Assembly: GCA_031411835.1 (NCBI GenBank)
Contig: JANOBV010000167.1
Coordinates: 1-12,693 of the forward strand
Direction: 5' to 3'
Length of the DNA: 12,693 bases
From: JADKIH01 sp031411835
Lineage (GTDB): Bacteria > Bacteroidota > Bacteroidia > AKYH767-A > 2013-40CM-41-45
In this document: positions 1-5,966 of the stretch, piece by piece
Layout of the letters: each line of letters starts with the position of its first letter
How positions within the stretch are numbered: the first letter of the stretch is position 1
Translations under genes and position numbers: made by a program
The notes under the pieces: model-generated
The model's input: only the letters and a program-made list of their open reading frames with translations
Database searches by the model: none
What the model was told of the DNA's origin: nothing

Positions 1-593
1 TCATGACTTCGAATCCGGTGATGGTGATGCTCTTTGCGGGAATTTTGATCGGGGAAAGAATTACTCTGCTGCGGATCTTCGGAATTATTTTAGGAATTCT
101 CGGAGCGGGAACACTCATCTTTTCTAATAAAACTACCGGAACGGGTTCGTTTACAGGCGATTCGTTTATCTTTATTAATGCGGCGTCTTATGCCATCTTC
201 ATCGTTATGGTGAAACCGATGATGAAAAAATATAACATGTGGCTGGTACTTACTTGGGTGTTTTTCTTCGGGACACTTATCGTTATTCCGTTCGGATTCA
301 ATGATGTAGGGCTGGTCGATTGGCAAGCTTTCGGTCCAATCCATTGGGGTGCTCTCATCTTTGTGATCTTCTTTACAACGTTTCTGGCGTATCTGCTCAA
401 TACTCTCAGCCTGAAAGAATTAAGTCCTGCGGTGATGAGTTATTATATTTATCTCCAACCAATTTTCGCAACGGGAATTAGCCTCGCCATCCATCACGAA
501 CCGCTGAAATGGGTGCATCTCATCTCTTGTCTCATGATCTTTACCGGTGTGTACCTGGTCACAAAACCTACATTTGTCAAAGCGAATACTTAG
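1..593 (+). CDS. EamA/DMT-superfamily transporter, C-terminal part (5' end outside window)
   Basis: This is the C-terminal part (196 residues visible) of a drug/metabolite-type membrane transporter of the EamA family. The reading frame is open from the first bases. The first visible Met is followed by TSNPVMVMLFAG...GERIT, which matches the end of the first EamA repeat, so the true start lies upstream and that Met is internal. About seven hydrophobic segments are visible: roughly residues 2-15, 24-41, 54-71, 80-98, 113-134, 140-160 and 170-187. The stretch ELSPAVMSYYIYLQPI is typical of the second EamA repeat. These proteins have ten helices in two repeats and sit in the inner membrane; the substrate cannot be told from sequence. 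The promoter for the next operon overlaps its last codons. The family call is firm, the substrate unknown. Confidence 0.85.
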   Translation, partial: MTSNPVMVMLFAGILIGERITLLRIFGIILGILGAGTLIFSNKTTGTGSFTGDSFIFINAASYAIFIVMVKPMMKKYNMWLVLTWVFFFGTLIVIPFGFNDVGLVDWQAFGPIHWGALIFVIFFTTFLAYLLNTLSLKELSPAVMSYYIYLQPIFATGISLAIHHEPLKWVHLISCLMIFTGVYLVTKPTFVKANT

Positions 594-603
594 AGTAATT
601 TTG
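573..603 (+). promoter_or_regulatory. Bacteroidota-type promoter for yicC-gmk
   Basis: TTTG at 573-576 and TAATTTTG at 596-603 are separated by exactly 19 bases. This is a full match to the Bacteroidota sigma-A pattern TTTG-N19-TAnnTTTG. The -7 box is followed by CA, as is common. Transcription would begin near 609-611, giving a leader of about 17 bases before the ATG at 627. The -33 box lies inside the last codons of the upstream transporter gene. The start site itself is inferred, not observed. Confidence 0.7.
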
Positions 604-626
604 CAGCACTTTTTAAACCCTGCTCC

Positions 627-1499
627 ATGATCCGTTCAATGACCGGCTTCGGTACTTCTGCTATCGATTTTGAAAACAAAACTATAACCGTTGAGATCAA
701 GTCTGTCAACAGTAAATTCATGGACCTTAACCTCCGCCTTCCTTCTGTTTACAAAGAAAAGGAGATGGAACTTCGCACTGAACTTTCCCGATCGATCGAA
801 CGCGGAAAATGTGATGTCGCTTTTTCTATTGAGTCACAAGAGGCTGCGAAAAAAACTACGATCAATCGTCCGTTGGCAAAAGCATATTTCGAAGAATTGA
901 AAATGCTCGATGCTGAACTCGGAATTTCTACTCCGAATTATTTGCAGATCATTCTTCCCTTGCCTGATGTAATGATGAATGATAAATCTGTTCTTTCTGA
1001 AAGCGAATGGAAAGCTGTTCAACAAGCAATGAAACAAGCATCGGATGCATTCCAGAAATTTCGTGCGAATGAAGGAGCTGCTTTGCAAAAAGATGTTGAA
1101 CAACGATTGAAAAATATTCTCGACGGACTAAAAGAGATAGAAAAATTTGAAGGCGGGAGAATTGAAACTGTTCGCAAACGTTTGCAATTGAATTTGGAAG
1201 AATTTATTCAACTGAATAACATCGACAGAAATCGTTTCGAACAAGAATTGATTTTTTACATTGAGAAATACGATATCTCTGAAGAGAAAGTGCGTTTGAA
1301 AAGTCATTGCGATTATTTTGTAAAGACAATGAAGGAAGATCCTTCTGCAGGGAAAAAACTTTCTTTCATCGCTCAAGAGATCGGACGCGAAATAAATACG
1401 ATCGGTTCAAAAGCAAATGATGCTGATATGCAAAGATCAGTTGTGATCATTAAAGACGAACTGGAAAAAATAAAAGAACAAATCCTGAATGTGCTGTAA
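627..1499 (+). CDS. yicC: YicC/YloC-family endoribonuclease
   Basis: The product is 290 residues, the usual length for YicC/YloC. It opens with the family signature MIRSMTGFG (residues 1-9, YicC N-terminal domain). It closes with the highly conserved block EIGREINTIGSKANDADM (251-268) followed by a helical tail, which is the DUF1732 C-terminal domain. The middle (about 150-240) is charged and probably helical or coiled. Members are described as endoribonucleases that act on small RNAs or mRNA in E. coli and Bacillus; the target here is unknown. The gene ends in TAATG, shared with the gmk start, so the two are probably translationally coupled. A yicC-gmk pairing is common in bacteria. It is probably transcribed from the promoter at 573-603. 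Confidence 0.92.
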   Translation: MIRSMTGFGTSAIDFENKTITVEIKSVNSKFMDLNLRLPSVYKEKEMELRTELSRSIERGKCDVAFSIESQEAAKKTTINRPLAKAYFEELKMLDAELGISTPNYLQIILPLPDVMMNDKSVLSESEWKAVQQAMKQASDAFQKFRANEGAALQKDVEQRLKNILDGLKEIEKFEGGRIETVRKRLQLNLEEFIQLNNIDRNRFEQELIFYIEKYDISEEKVRLKSHCDYFVKTMKEDPSAGKKLSFIAQEIGREINTIGSKANDADMQRSVVIIKDELEKIKEQILNVL

Positions 1500-2065
1500 T
1501 GGGGAAGGACAATAAATTACTGCTATTCTGTGGACCGTCGGGCAGTGGTAAAACTACCATTGTTCATTCGCTGCTTGCGTCCGATTCACGATTGAAGTTT
1601 TCTGTCTCTGCTACAACACGCAACAAAAGAATCAACGAAATGGATGGCTTAGATTACCATTTTATTTCTGTTGACGAATTCAAAAAGCGAATTGCGAATG
1701 ATGAATTTGTTGAATGGGAAGAAGTATATGTCAATGGTTATTACGGCACATTAAAATCTGAGATCGAATCGATCTGGGCTTCAGGAAAAATTCCGGTCTT
1801 CGATGTTGATGTTGAAGGTGGACTGAAAATAAAAAGCATTTACGGCGAGCAACTGCTTGCTGTGTTTGTTCGTCCACCGTCGATAAAAGATTTGCACGAA
1901 CGATTGAAAGCAAGAAATTCAGAAACGCCGGAAACGTTCAAAGCGAGAATTGCAAAAGCAGTTGACGAGTTGACGTATGCGGAGAAGTTTGATAAGATCA
2001 TTGTGAATGATTCTCTTGAACAGGCGCTGGAAGAGGCGCATCGACTTGCTAATGGGTTTATTTAA
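1499..2065 (+). CDS. gmk: Guanylate kinase
   Basis: The product transfers phosphate from ATP to GMP, giving GDP for RNA, DNA and (p)ppGpp metabolism; it is cytosolic. The 188 residues fit the family. The P-loop GPSGSGKTT is at 12-20. The GMP-binding segment contains SATTRNKR (37-44, R41 and R44) and DYHF (52-55), then EW...NGYYGT (72-84). DVDVEGGLKIK (102-112) follows. The lid region RLKARNSETPETFKAR (135-150) and the FDKIIVND strand (164-171) follow in the normal order. The lid carries the expected arginines. The start is the ATG overlapping the yicC stop (TAATG), which places the P-loop close to the N-terminus as usual. Confidence 0.96.
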   Translation: MGKDNKLLLFCGPSGSGKTTIVHSLLASDSRLKFSVSATTRNKRINEMDGLDYHFISVDEFKKRIANDEFVEWEEVYVNGYYGTLKSEIESIWASGKIPVFDVDVEGGLKIKSIYGEQLLAVFVRPPSIKDLHERLKARNSETPETFKARIAKAVDELTYAEKFDKIIVNDSLEQALEEAHRLANGFI

Positions 2066-2195
2066 TTAATAATGAATAATAGCTCTGTTGAATCTGTGAA
2101 ATCTGTGTAATCCAGGTAAAAAAAATTAAACATGGAGAACACTAAGTAAAACATGGAGAGCACAAGAGAGTCGATGAATGGGAGCTACTTCCGGA
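2066..2195 (+). repeat. Intergenic mosaic of short tandem repeats (gmk-nadD gap)
   Basis: This gap holds no gene. It contains three consecutive 9-mers, AATCTGTGA, AATCTGTGT and AATCCAGGT (2091-2117). It then has two copies of a 15-base unit, AAACATGGAGARCAC (2128-2142 and 2149-2163), 21 bases apart and differing at one position. A right-end copy of the heptad repeat family follows at 2196-2239. No promoter match or terminator is visible. Confidence 0.6.
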
Positions 2196-2239
2196 CTTAG
2201 ACACATTGCTACTTACTACTTACCACTCACTACTCACCA
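2196..2239 (+). repeat. Right-end copy of the heptad inverted-repeat family, upstream of nadD
   Basis: The block CTTAGACACATTGCTACT, then YACTACTTACCA, occurs here and again at 2936-2965 with one difference over about 30 bases. It continues as ACTYACY heptads up to four bases before the nadD ATG. It corresponds to the right arm of the inverted-repeat elements described at 2818-2977 and 7887-8548. No matching left arm is visible between gmk and this point, so this is a solo or decayed end. Confidence 0.65.
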
Positions 2240-2243
2240 ACAA

Positions 2244-2816
2244 ATGAAAATCGGTTTATTCTTCGGAAGCTTCAACCCAGTCCACAACGGCCACATGGTC
2301 ATTGCCGGATATATGTCGGAGTTTACGGATTTGGATCAGGTGTGGTTTGTGGTATCGCCGCATAATCCGTTGAAGTTGAAGAGTACGTTGTTGCAAGATT
2401 ATCATAGGTTGAGTATGGTAAAAATTGCAATCGGCGACAATAGAAAATTAAAAGCATCTGACATAGAATTCAAATTACCGAAACCGAGTTATACAATTAA
2501 TACGCTTGCCTATTTGTTTGAGAAATTTCCTGAACATAAATTTGCACTCATACTAGGTAGCGACAACATCGACACGTTCCACAAATGGAAAAACTACGAA
2601 CAGATCCTAGAACAAACGGAGCTGTATGTTTATCCGCGGAAAGACGCAAGCGAAAACGAATTAATGAAGCATCCGAAAGTGAAACTTATTACAGCACCGA
2701 TGATGGAGATCTCTTCGAGTTTTATTCGTGATGCGATCAAGACGAAGAAGAATGTCCAATATATGGTACCTGAAAAAGTGTGGGAGTTCTTGGAGGAAAT
2801 GAATTTTTATAAATGA
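2244..2816 (+). CDS. nadD: Nicotinate-nucleotide adenylyltransferase
   Basis: The product adenylates nicotinate mononucleotide to deamido-NAD, the step before NAD synthetase. It has 190 residues from the chosen start. The nucleotidyltransferase signature GSFNPVHNGH is at 8-17, with the HxGH-type motif HNGH at 14-17. The second signature ISSSFIR is at 156-162, and the C-terminal helix ends normally. An in-frame ATG at 2178 would add 22 residues, but these are encoded by the heptad repeat and do not resemble NadD. The ATG at 2244 gives the canonical MKIGLFFGSFNP N-terminus. No Shine-Dalgarno sequence is visible; the bases before the ATG are repeat sequence. The gene lies downstream of gmk with a repeat-filled gap. 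Confidence 0.95.
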   Translation: MKIGLFFGSFNPVHNGHMVIAGYMSEFTDLDQVWFVVSPHNPLKLKSTLLQDYHRLSMVKIAIGDNRKLKASDIEFKLPKPSYTINTLAYLFEKFPEHKFALILGSDNIDTFHKWKNYEQILEQTELYVYPRKDASENELMKHPKVKLITAPMMEISSSFIRDAIKTKKNVQYMVPEKVWEFLEEMNFYK

Positions 2817-2817
2817 A

Positions 2818-2977
2818 GTAAGTGGTAAGTTGTGAGTGGTAAGTAGCAAGCCCTTCAAGACTTCAACTTCTTGTTTCAATTAAATAAACATATAGAAAAA
2901 AATTAAAAGCCGAATAAAAGAAAGCAACTTGCAATCTTAGACACATTGCTACTCACTACTTACCAATTACTACTTAC
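2818..2977. repeat. Gene-less 160-bp inverted-repeat element (MITE-like), nadD to trans-sulfuration gene gap
   Basis: The left arm at 2818-2849 and the right arm at 2946-2977 are inverted complements over 32 bases with 26 identities by my hand alignment. On the + strand three of the six differences would be G-U pairs. Both arms are built of 7-bp units (consensus RGTRAGT on the left, ACTYACY on the right), with AGCAA at the inner end. The element starts two bases after the nadD stop and ends 20 bases before the next ATG. The interior of about 96 bases is AT-rich and holds no ORF. The inner right flank shares the CTTAGACACATTGCTAC block with the copy upstream of nadD. Confidence 0.7.
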
Positions 2978-2997
2978 AAAAAAAGCAACTTCTTCCA

Positions 2998-4149
2998 ATG
3001 AACGAAAACTATAAATTCGGAACCCGCGCCATCCACGCCGGACAAGAACCTGATCCATCAACAGGAGCAATTATGACTCCTATTTACCAGACTTCAACTT
3101 ATGTACAGGAGAGTCCGGGGAAACATAAGGGATATGCATATGCTCGCGGGAAAAATCCAACGCGTGTGGCTTTGGAAAAATGTATTGCATCCTTGGAAAA
3201 TGCTAAACACGGTTTGTGTTTCTCAAGTGGACAAGGTGCTGAAGATGCTATCATCAAACTTTGTCGCCCGGGCGATGAAGTAATTGCAACAGATGACTTA
3301 TATGGCGGATCATACAGAATGTTTACTAAAGTGTTTGAGCATTTCGGAATCAAGTTTCACTTTGTGAACATGAACAATGCAAGCGACATTTCAAAACATG
3401 TCAATGCAAAAACAAAAATGATCTGGGTTGAAACACCTACGAATCCATTGATGCGAATCATCGATATCAAAGCGTGTGCAGAGATTGCGAATAAAAATAA
3501 TTTGATACTTGTTGTTGACAATACATTTGCATCGCCATACTTGCAAAATCCATTGGATCTTGGTGCGCACATTGTTTTGCATTCGGTAACGAAATACATA
3601 AACGGTCACTCTGATGTTGTGATGGGCGCAACATGTACGAATGACGACAAGATTCAGGAAGAGCTAGCTTTCATAGCTAACTCATGCGGTGCAACACCGG
3701 GACCGCAAGATAGTTTCCTTGCATTACGCGGAGTAAAAACATTACATGTTCGTATGGACAGACATTGTTCGAATGGAAAAGCTGTTGCGAATTATCTTCG
3801 TTCACATCCGAAAGTGGATGCAGTTCATTGGCCGGGATTCGCTGATCATCCAAGTCATGCAATTGCAAAAAGTCAGATGCGTGATTTCGGAGGAATGATA
3901 TCATTTACTCTGAAAGGAAATTCAATGGAAGAAGCATTCAGAATGGCTGCTGCAACAAAAGTATTTTCATTGGCAGAATCATTAGGTGGTGTTGAATCGT
4001 TGATCGGTCATCCGGCATCTATGACGCATGCATCGATTCCGAAAGAGCTTCGCGAAAAATCAGGTGTCCTTGATTCATTGCTTCGTTTGAGTGTAGGTAT
4101 TGAAGATGAAAGTGATTTGATTGAGGATTTGAGGCAAGCGATTGGGTAA
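2998..4149 (+). CDS. metB: PLP-dependent trans-sulfuration enzyme, probably cystathionine gamma-synthase
   Basis: A Cys/Met-metabolism PLP enzyme of 383 residues, normal for the family. Visible features include TPIYQTSTYVQ (27-37) and YAYARGKNPTR (46-56, whose Tyr and Arg contact the cofactor phosphate of the neighbouring subunit). Others are the LYGG tyrosine (Y102), VDNTFASPY (173-181, D174 to the pyridine nitrogen), the PLP-binding Lys in HSVTKYINGHSD (K199), ESLGGVESLIGHPASMTHA (327-345) and the substrate-carboxylate Arg in LLRLSVGIED (R363). It is close in pattern to Bacteroidota proteins usually called cystathionine gamma-synthase. Gamma-synthase, gamma-lyase and methionine gamma-lyase cannot be separated safely by eye. 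No promoter match is visible just upstream, where the gap is filled by the repeat element. Confidence 0.85.
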   Translation: MNENYKFGTRAIHAGQEPDPSTGAIMTPIYQTSTYVQESPGKHKGYAYARGKNPTRVALEKCIASLENAKHGLCFSSGQGAEDAIIKLCRPGDEVIATDDLYGGSYRMFTKVFEHFGIKFHFVNMNNASDISKHVNAKTKMIWVETPTNPLMRIIDIKACAEIANKNNLILVVDNTFASPYLQNPLDLGAHIVLHSVTKYINGHSDVVMGATCTNDDKIQEELAFIANSCGATPGPQDSFLALRGVKTLHVRMDRHCSNGKAVANYLRSHPKVDAVHWPGFADHPSHAIAKSQMRDFGGMISFTLKGNSMEEAFRMAAATKVFSLAESLGGVESLIGHPASMTHASIPKELREKSGVLDSLLRLSVGIEDESDLIEDLRQAIG

Positions 4150-4153
4150 GGAT

Positions 4154-4188
4154 GTGAATTGTAATTTGTGAATCGTGAATCGAATTTG
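4154..4188 (+). repeat. Heptad array GTGAATY downstream of the trans-sulfuration gene
   Basis: Five consecutive 7-bp units begin five bases after the stop codon: GTGAATT, GTAATTT, GTGAATC, GTGAATC, GAATTTG. A similar array in the same orientation lies at 5003-5030. The unit resembles the RGTRAGT heptads of the inverted-repeat elements but with AAT in place of AGT. It encodes nothing visible. Confidence 0.6.
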
Positions 4189-4300
4189 TTTCAGTGGAGA
4201 GTAGTTTCTATTTGCTCAAGACTGGATAAAAGTTCTTGCTTATATTGATTGCATCCGACTTTTTCCCATGTACAATTGTGAAAAAAGATGGTAGTTAAAG

Positions 4301-4371
4301 AGTGCGCCCCTAAAGGGGCTTAGCGCTCATGCATAGTCCAGGGGTTACCTAGAGGTTGGCCCTAACGGGCC
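4301..4371. repeat. Two GC-rich palindromes with four-base loops
   Basis: GCCCC-TAAA-GGGGC (4306-4319) is extended by an outer AGTGC/GCGCT stem (4301-4305 with 4323-4327) separated by a TTA bulge. GGCCC-TAAC-GGGCC lies at 4358-4371. Between them ACCT-AG-AGGT forms a third small palindrome (4348-4357). No T-run follows either stem, so these do not look like standard intrinsic terminators, although they lie about 150 bases downstream of a stop codon. Confidence 0.6.
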
Positions 4372-4430
4372 TAATAATTCCTTAAATTGAAAACGAATAC
4401 AACATTCGACTAAACTTAATGACATTGCCT

Positions 4431-4456
4431 GGAGGGGTCGAATGTAATTTGGTGAA
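4431..4456 (+). repeat. Diverged copy of the GGAGGGGTCG dispersed repeat
   Basis: GGAGGGGTCGAATGT followed by AATTTGG at 4431-4452 aligns with GGAGGGGTCGTATGT, then GAATTTGC, at 4804-4826; both continue into a CGTTT. The left half of the palindrome is degenerate here (GAC at 4421-4423, then ATTGCCT) but intact in the second copy. This indicates a duplicated, decaying repeat unit. Confidence 0.5.
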
Positions 4457-4550
4457 AACGTTTGCGCATTTTTTAAAATTATATTTTTGAAATTGATAAA
4501 TCGAATTTTGTTTTTTGGCGTTTATCAATTCGTCACCCCATTTCGCGCAT

Positions 4551-4813
4551 GATCCCTTCGGGATCGAAAATGATTTTATGTGGATTCGTTGGATACCAAC
4601 ATGTGACCCCTCTGGGGTCTTACGGTTTACAAATTTGGTTTGGGCATTTCGTATCAGCTACCAATATGTGACACTTTCAGGGTCAAGCTGCTTACAAATT
4701 TGGTTTGCGGATGTGGTATAGCACCGCAATTTTGTCCACAGCCGACCCCATAGGGGTCAAATATCGGTAGAAAAAAATGCAAACGTCACGTCGGATCGAC
4801 CCCGGAGGGGTCG
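4551..4813. repeat. Cluster of five 15-bp palindromes GAYCCC-N3-GGGRTC
   Basis: Five 15-mers with 6-bp arms and a 3-base centre lie at 4551-4565 (GATCCC-TTC-GGGATC), 4605-4619 (GACCCC-TCT-GGGGTC), 4670-4684 (GACACT-TTC-AGGGTC, one mismatch), 4744-4758 (GACCCC-ATA-GGGGTC) and 4798-4812 (GACCCC-GGA-GGGGTC, extended to 7 bp by C/G). Start-to-start spacings are 54, 65, 74 and 54. The arms change in step between copies (C to T with G to A) while the centre varies freely, which suggests that pairing is what is kept. The short ORF that overlaps this cluster (4515-4721) is not credible. Confidence 0.75.
4594..4723 (+). repeat. 65-bp tandem duplication, two copies
   Basis: Unit 1 (4594-4658) and unit 2 (4659-4723) align without gaps. 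TACCAAYATGTGAC at their starts and a perfect 16-base match TTACAAATTTGGTTTG (4627-4642 and 4692-4707) are exactly 65 bases apart. Each unit carries one palindrome, perfect in unit 1 and with one mismatch in unit 2. Confidence 0.75.
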
Positions 4814-4895
4814 TATGTGAATTTGCGATAGCGTTTCCGTTTTTTCAAATATGTAATTTTATCAAATGGTTGGTGATCCTAACCAGATACCTTTC

Positions 4896-4978
4896 GACTC
4901 GAAGAAAAAGCAAAGCAAGCTAGCCCCGGGCGCAATGAGCTCCTGCGAATGGAGCACGGGAACGACGGGGACTCGAAG
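4896..4978 (+). other. GC-rich foldable island flanked by a 9-bp direct repeat (possible small RNA or insertion)
   Basis: The stretch 4922-4970 is much richer in G+C than the sequence around it. It contains a hairpin GCTCC (4939-4943) / GGAGC (4951-4955) with loop TGCGAAT. An outer stem CCCCG (4924-4928) / CGGGG (4966-4970) encloses it, with CGGG at 4957-4960 as an alternative partner. The 9-mer GACTCGAAG occurs on both sides (4896-4904 and 4970-4978). No ORF, promoter or T-run marks it as a defined RNA gene, so function is unknown. Confidence 0.4.
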
Positions 4979-5002
4979 CAATACCCTGTCGCTCTAAAAA
5001 TC

Positions 5003-5030
5003 GTGAATCGAAAATCGTAATTCGTGGATC
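5003..5030 (+). repeat. Second GTGAATC-type heptad array
   Basis: Four consecutive 7-bp units (GTGAATC, GAAAATC, GTAATTC, GTGGATC) match the style and orientation of the array at 4154-4188. Together the two arrays bracket the palindrome-rich region as direct repeats. A 6-bp hairpin TCTTCG-TTGT-CGAAGA follows at 5038-5053. Confidence 0.5.
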
Positions 5031-5125
5031 AGTTCGTTCTTCGTTGTCGAAGATTTGGGTAGTCGATCTTGTTAAATTCTTGTTGGTTGAACGTGAAAAT
5101 AATCTTTAAAACATGATAATTCCGC

Positions 5126-5156
5126 TTTGAAAAACGGTTGCCCGAACATACATTTG
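5126..5156 (+). promoter_or_regulatory. Bacteroidota-type promoter for the sdhCAB operon
   Basis: TTTG (5126-5129), a 19-base spacer and TACATTTG (5149-5156) match TTTG-N19-TAnnTTTG exactly. Transcription would begin near 5163, leaving a leader of about 77 bases before the sdhC ATG at 5241. A weaker -7-like match (TCGTTTTG, 5214-5221) closer to the gene lacks a well-spaced -33 box. Confidence 0.7.
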
Positions 5157-5162
5157 TCGGGC
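5140..5162. promoter_or_regulatory. Inverted repeat spanning the sdh -7 box (candidate operator)
   Basis: GCCCGA (5140-5145) and TCGGGC (5157-5162) are perfect inverted arms around an 11-base centre that contains the TACATTTG -7 box. Binding of a dimeric regulator here would block or bend the promoter. A second small inverted repeat, TAAACC (5164-5169) / GGTTTA (5177-5182), follows at the predicted 5' end of the transcript and could form a leader hairpin. The regulator is unknown. Confidence 0.45.
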
Positions 5163-5240
5163 TTAAACCAAATTAGGGTTTAGTTGTTCATTCATTGTAA
5201 ATCGCCTCATGGCTCGTTTTGACGTAAATAAATCCATCAT

Positions 5241-5924
5241 ATGATTGCATCCCTTAAAATGTTCTATACTTCTGTCGGCCGAAAGTTGGTTATGGCTCTT
5301 ACCGGATTATTTCTTTTCATGTTTCTTTTGGAGCATTTGTATGGTAACTTGTTGTTATACAAGTTAGACGGCGGACTAGCCTTCAACGAATACTCGCATT
5401 TCATGGCGGGAAATATGCTGATCAGAACAGTTGAATTTGCGCTTTTCGGCGGAATTCTAATTCACGTTTTCGACGCACTCTTTATAACAATGGCTAATCG
5501 CAAAGCTCGTCCGGTCGGATATGCTGTCAATCATCAATCTAAAAACAGTTCATGGTTTAGCAGAAACATGGGACTTACCGGTTCTGTCGTTTTGTTTTTC
5601 TTGATCGTTCACCTTCGTACATTCTTTATTCCGCATCGTGTGTTCACTGCAGAAAATTCAATGTCATACGATGTTGCAGCTGCATTTCAGAGTAACTGGT
5701 ATGCTGCTCTCTATTTGGTTTCCATGGTCATTCTTGGAATGCACTTGAATCATGGCTTACAGTCTGCATTTCAAACAATCGGTTGGAACAATCACAAATT
5801 CAATAAAACAATAAAATCGGCAGGAACTATCTTCGCTCTCTTGATCATGATAGGTTTTGCTTCTTTCCCTATAATTTTCTACTTCGATCTTTTCGGAGCT
5901 GCAACAAATATGGGTGTTAAATAA
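5241..5924 (+). CDS. sdhC: Succinate dehydrogenase/fumarate reductase cytochrome b subunit (b558 type)
   Basis: This is the membrane anchor of complex II, carrying two hemes and passing electrons to the quinone pool. It has 227 residues with five hydrophobic segments (about 15-38, 60-84, 112-130, 152-175 and 193-215). The four expected heme-ligand histidines are seen in LEHLYGN (H32), LIHVFDA (H75), LIVHLRTF (H124) and GMHLNHG (H168), spaced as in the Bacillus/Bacteroidota single-anchor type. YSVGRK-like sequence TSVGRKLVMALTG near the N-terminus is typical. Met7 (5259) is an alternative start. It is the first gene of the sdhCAB order usual in Bacteroidota and is probably driven by the promoter at 5126-5156. 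Confidence 0.93.
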   Translation: MIASLKMFYTSVGRKLVMALTGLFLFMFLLEHLYGNLLLYKLDGGLAFNEYSHFMAGNMLIRTVEFALFGGILIHVFDALFITMANRKARPVGYAVNHQSKNSSWFSRNMGLTGSVVLFFLIVHLRTFFIPHRVFTAENSMSYDVAAAFQSNWYAALYLVSMVILGMHLNHGLQSAFQTIGWNNHKFNKTIKSAGTIFALLIMIGFASFPIIFYFDLFGAATNMGVK

Positions 5925-5966
5925 TATTTCTTATCAGTAGGTCGATTAATAAAGATCATCACCATT

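Noticed and set aside
2205..2980. CRISPR array
   Set aside because: Repeat units are 7 bp without unique spacers and no cas genes are present.
4301..4371. Intrinsic terminators downstream of the trans-sulfuration gene
   Set aside because: The stems are GC-rich, but no T-run follows and they lie about 150 bases after the stop, among other palindromes of the same style.
4515..4721. A 68-codon + strand ORF in the long gap
   Set aside because: It runs through the palindromes and both units of the 65-bp tandem duplication, resembles no protein family I know and has no start context; the open frame is best explained by the repeats.
5214..5221. TCGTTTTG as the sdh -7 box
   Set aside because: It has one mismatch and no well-spaced -33 box, while an exact promoter match exists at 5126-5156.
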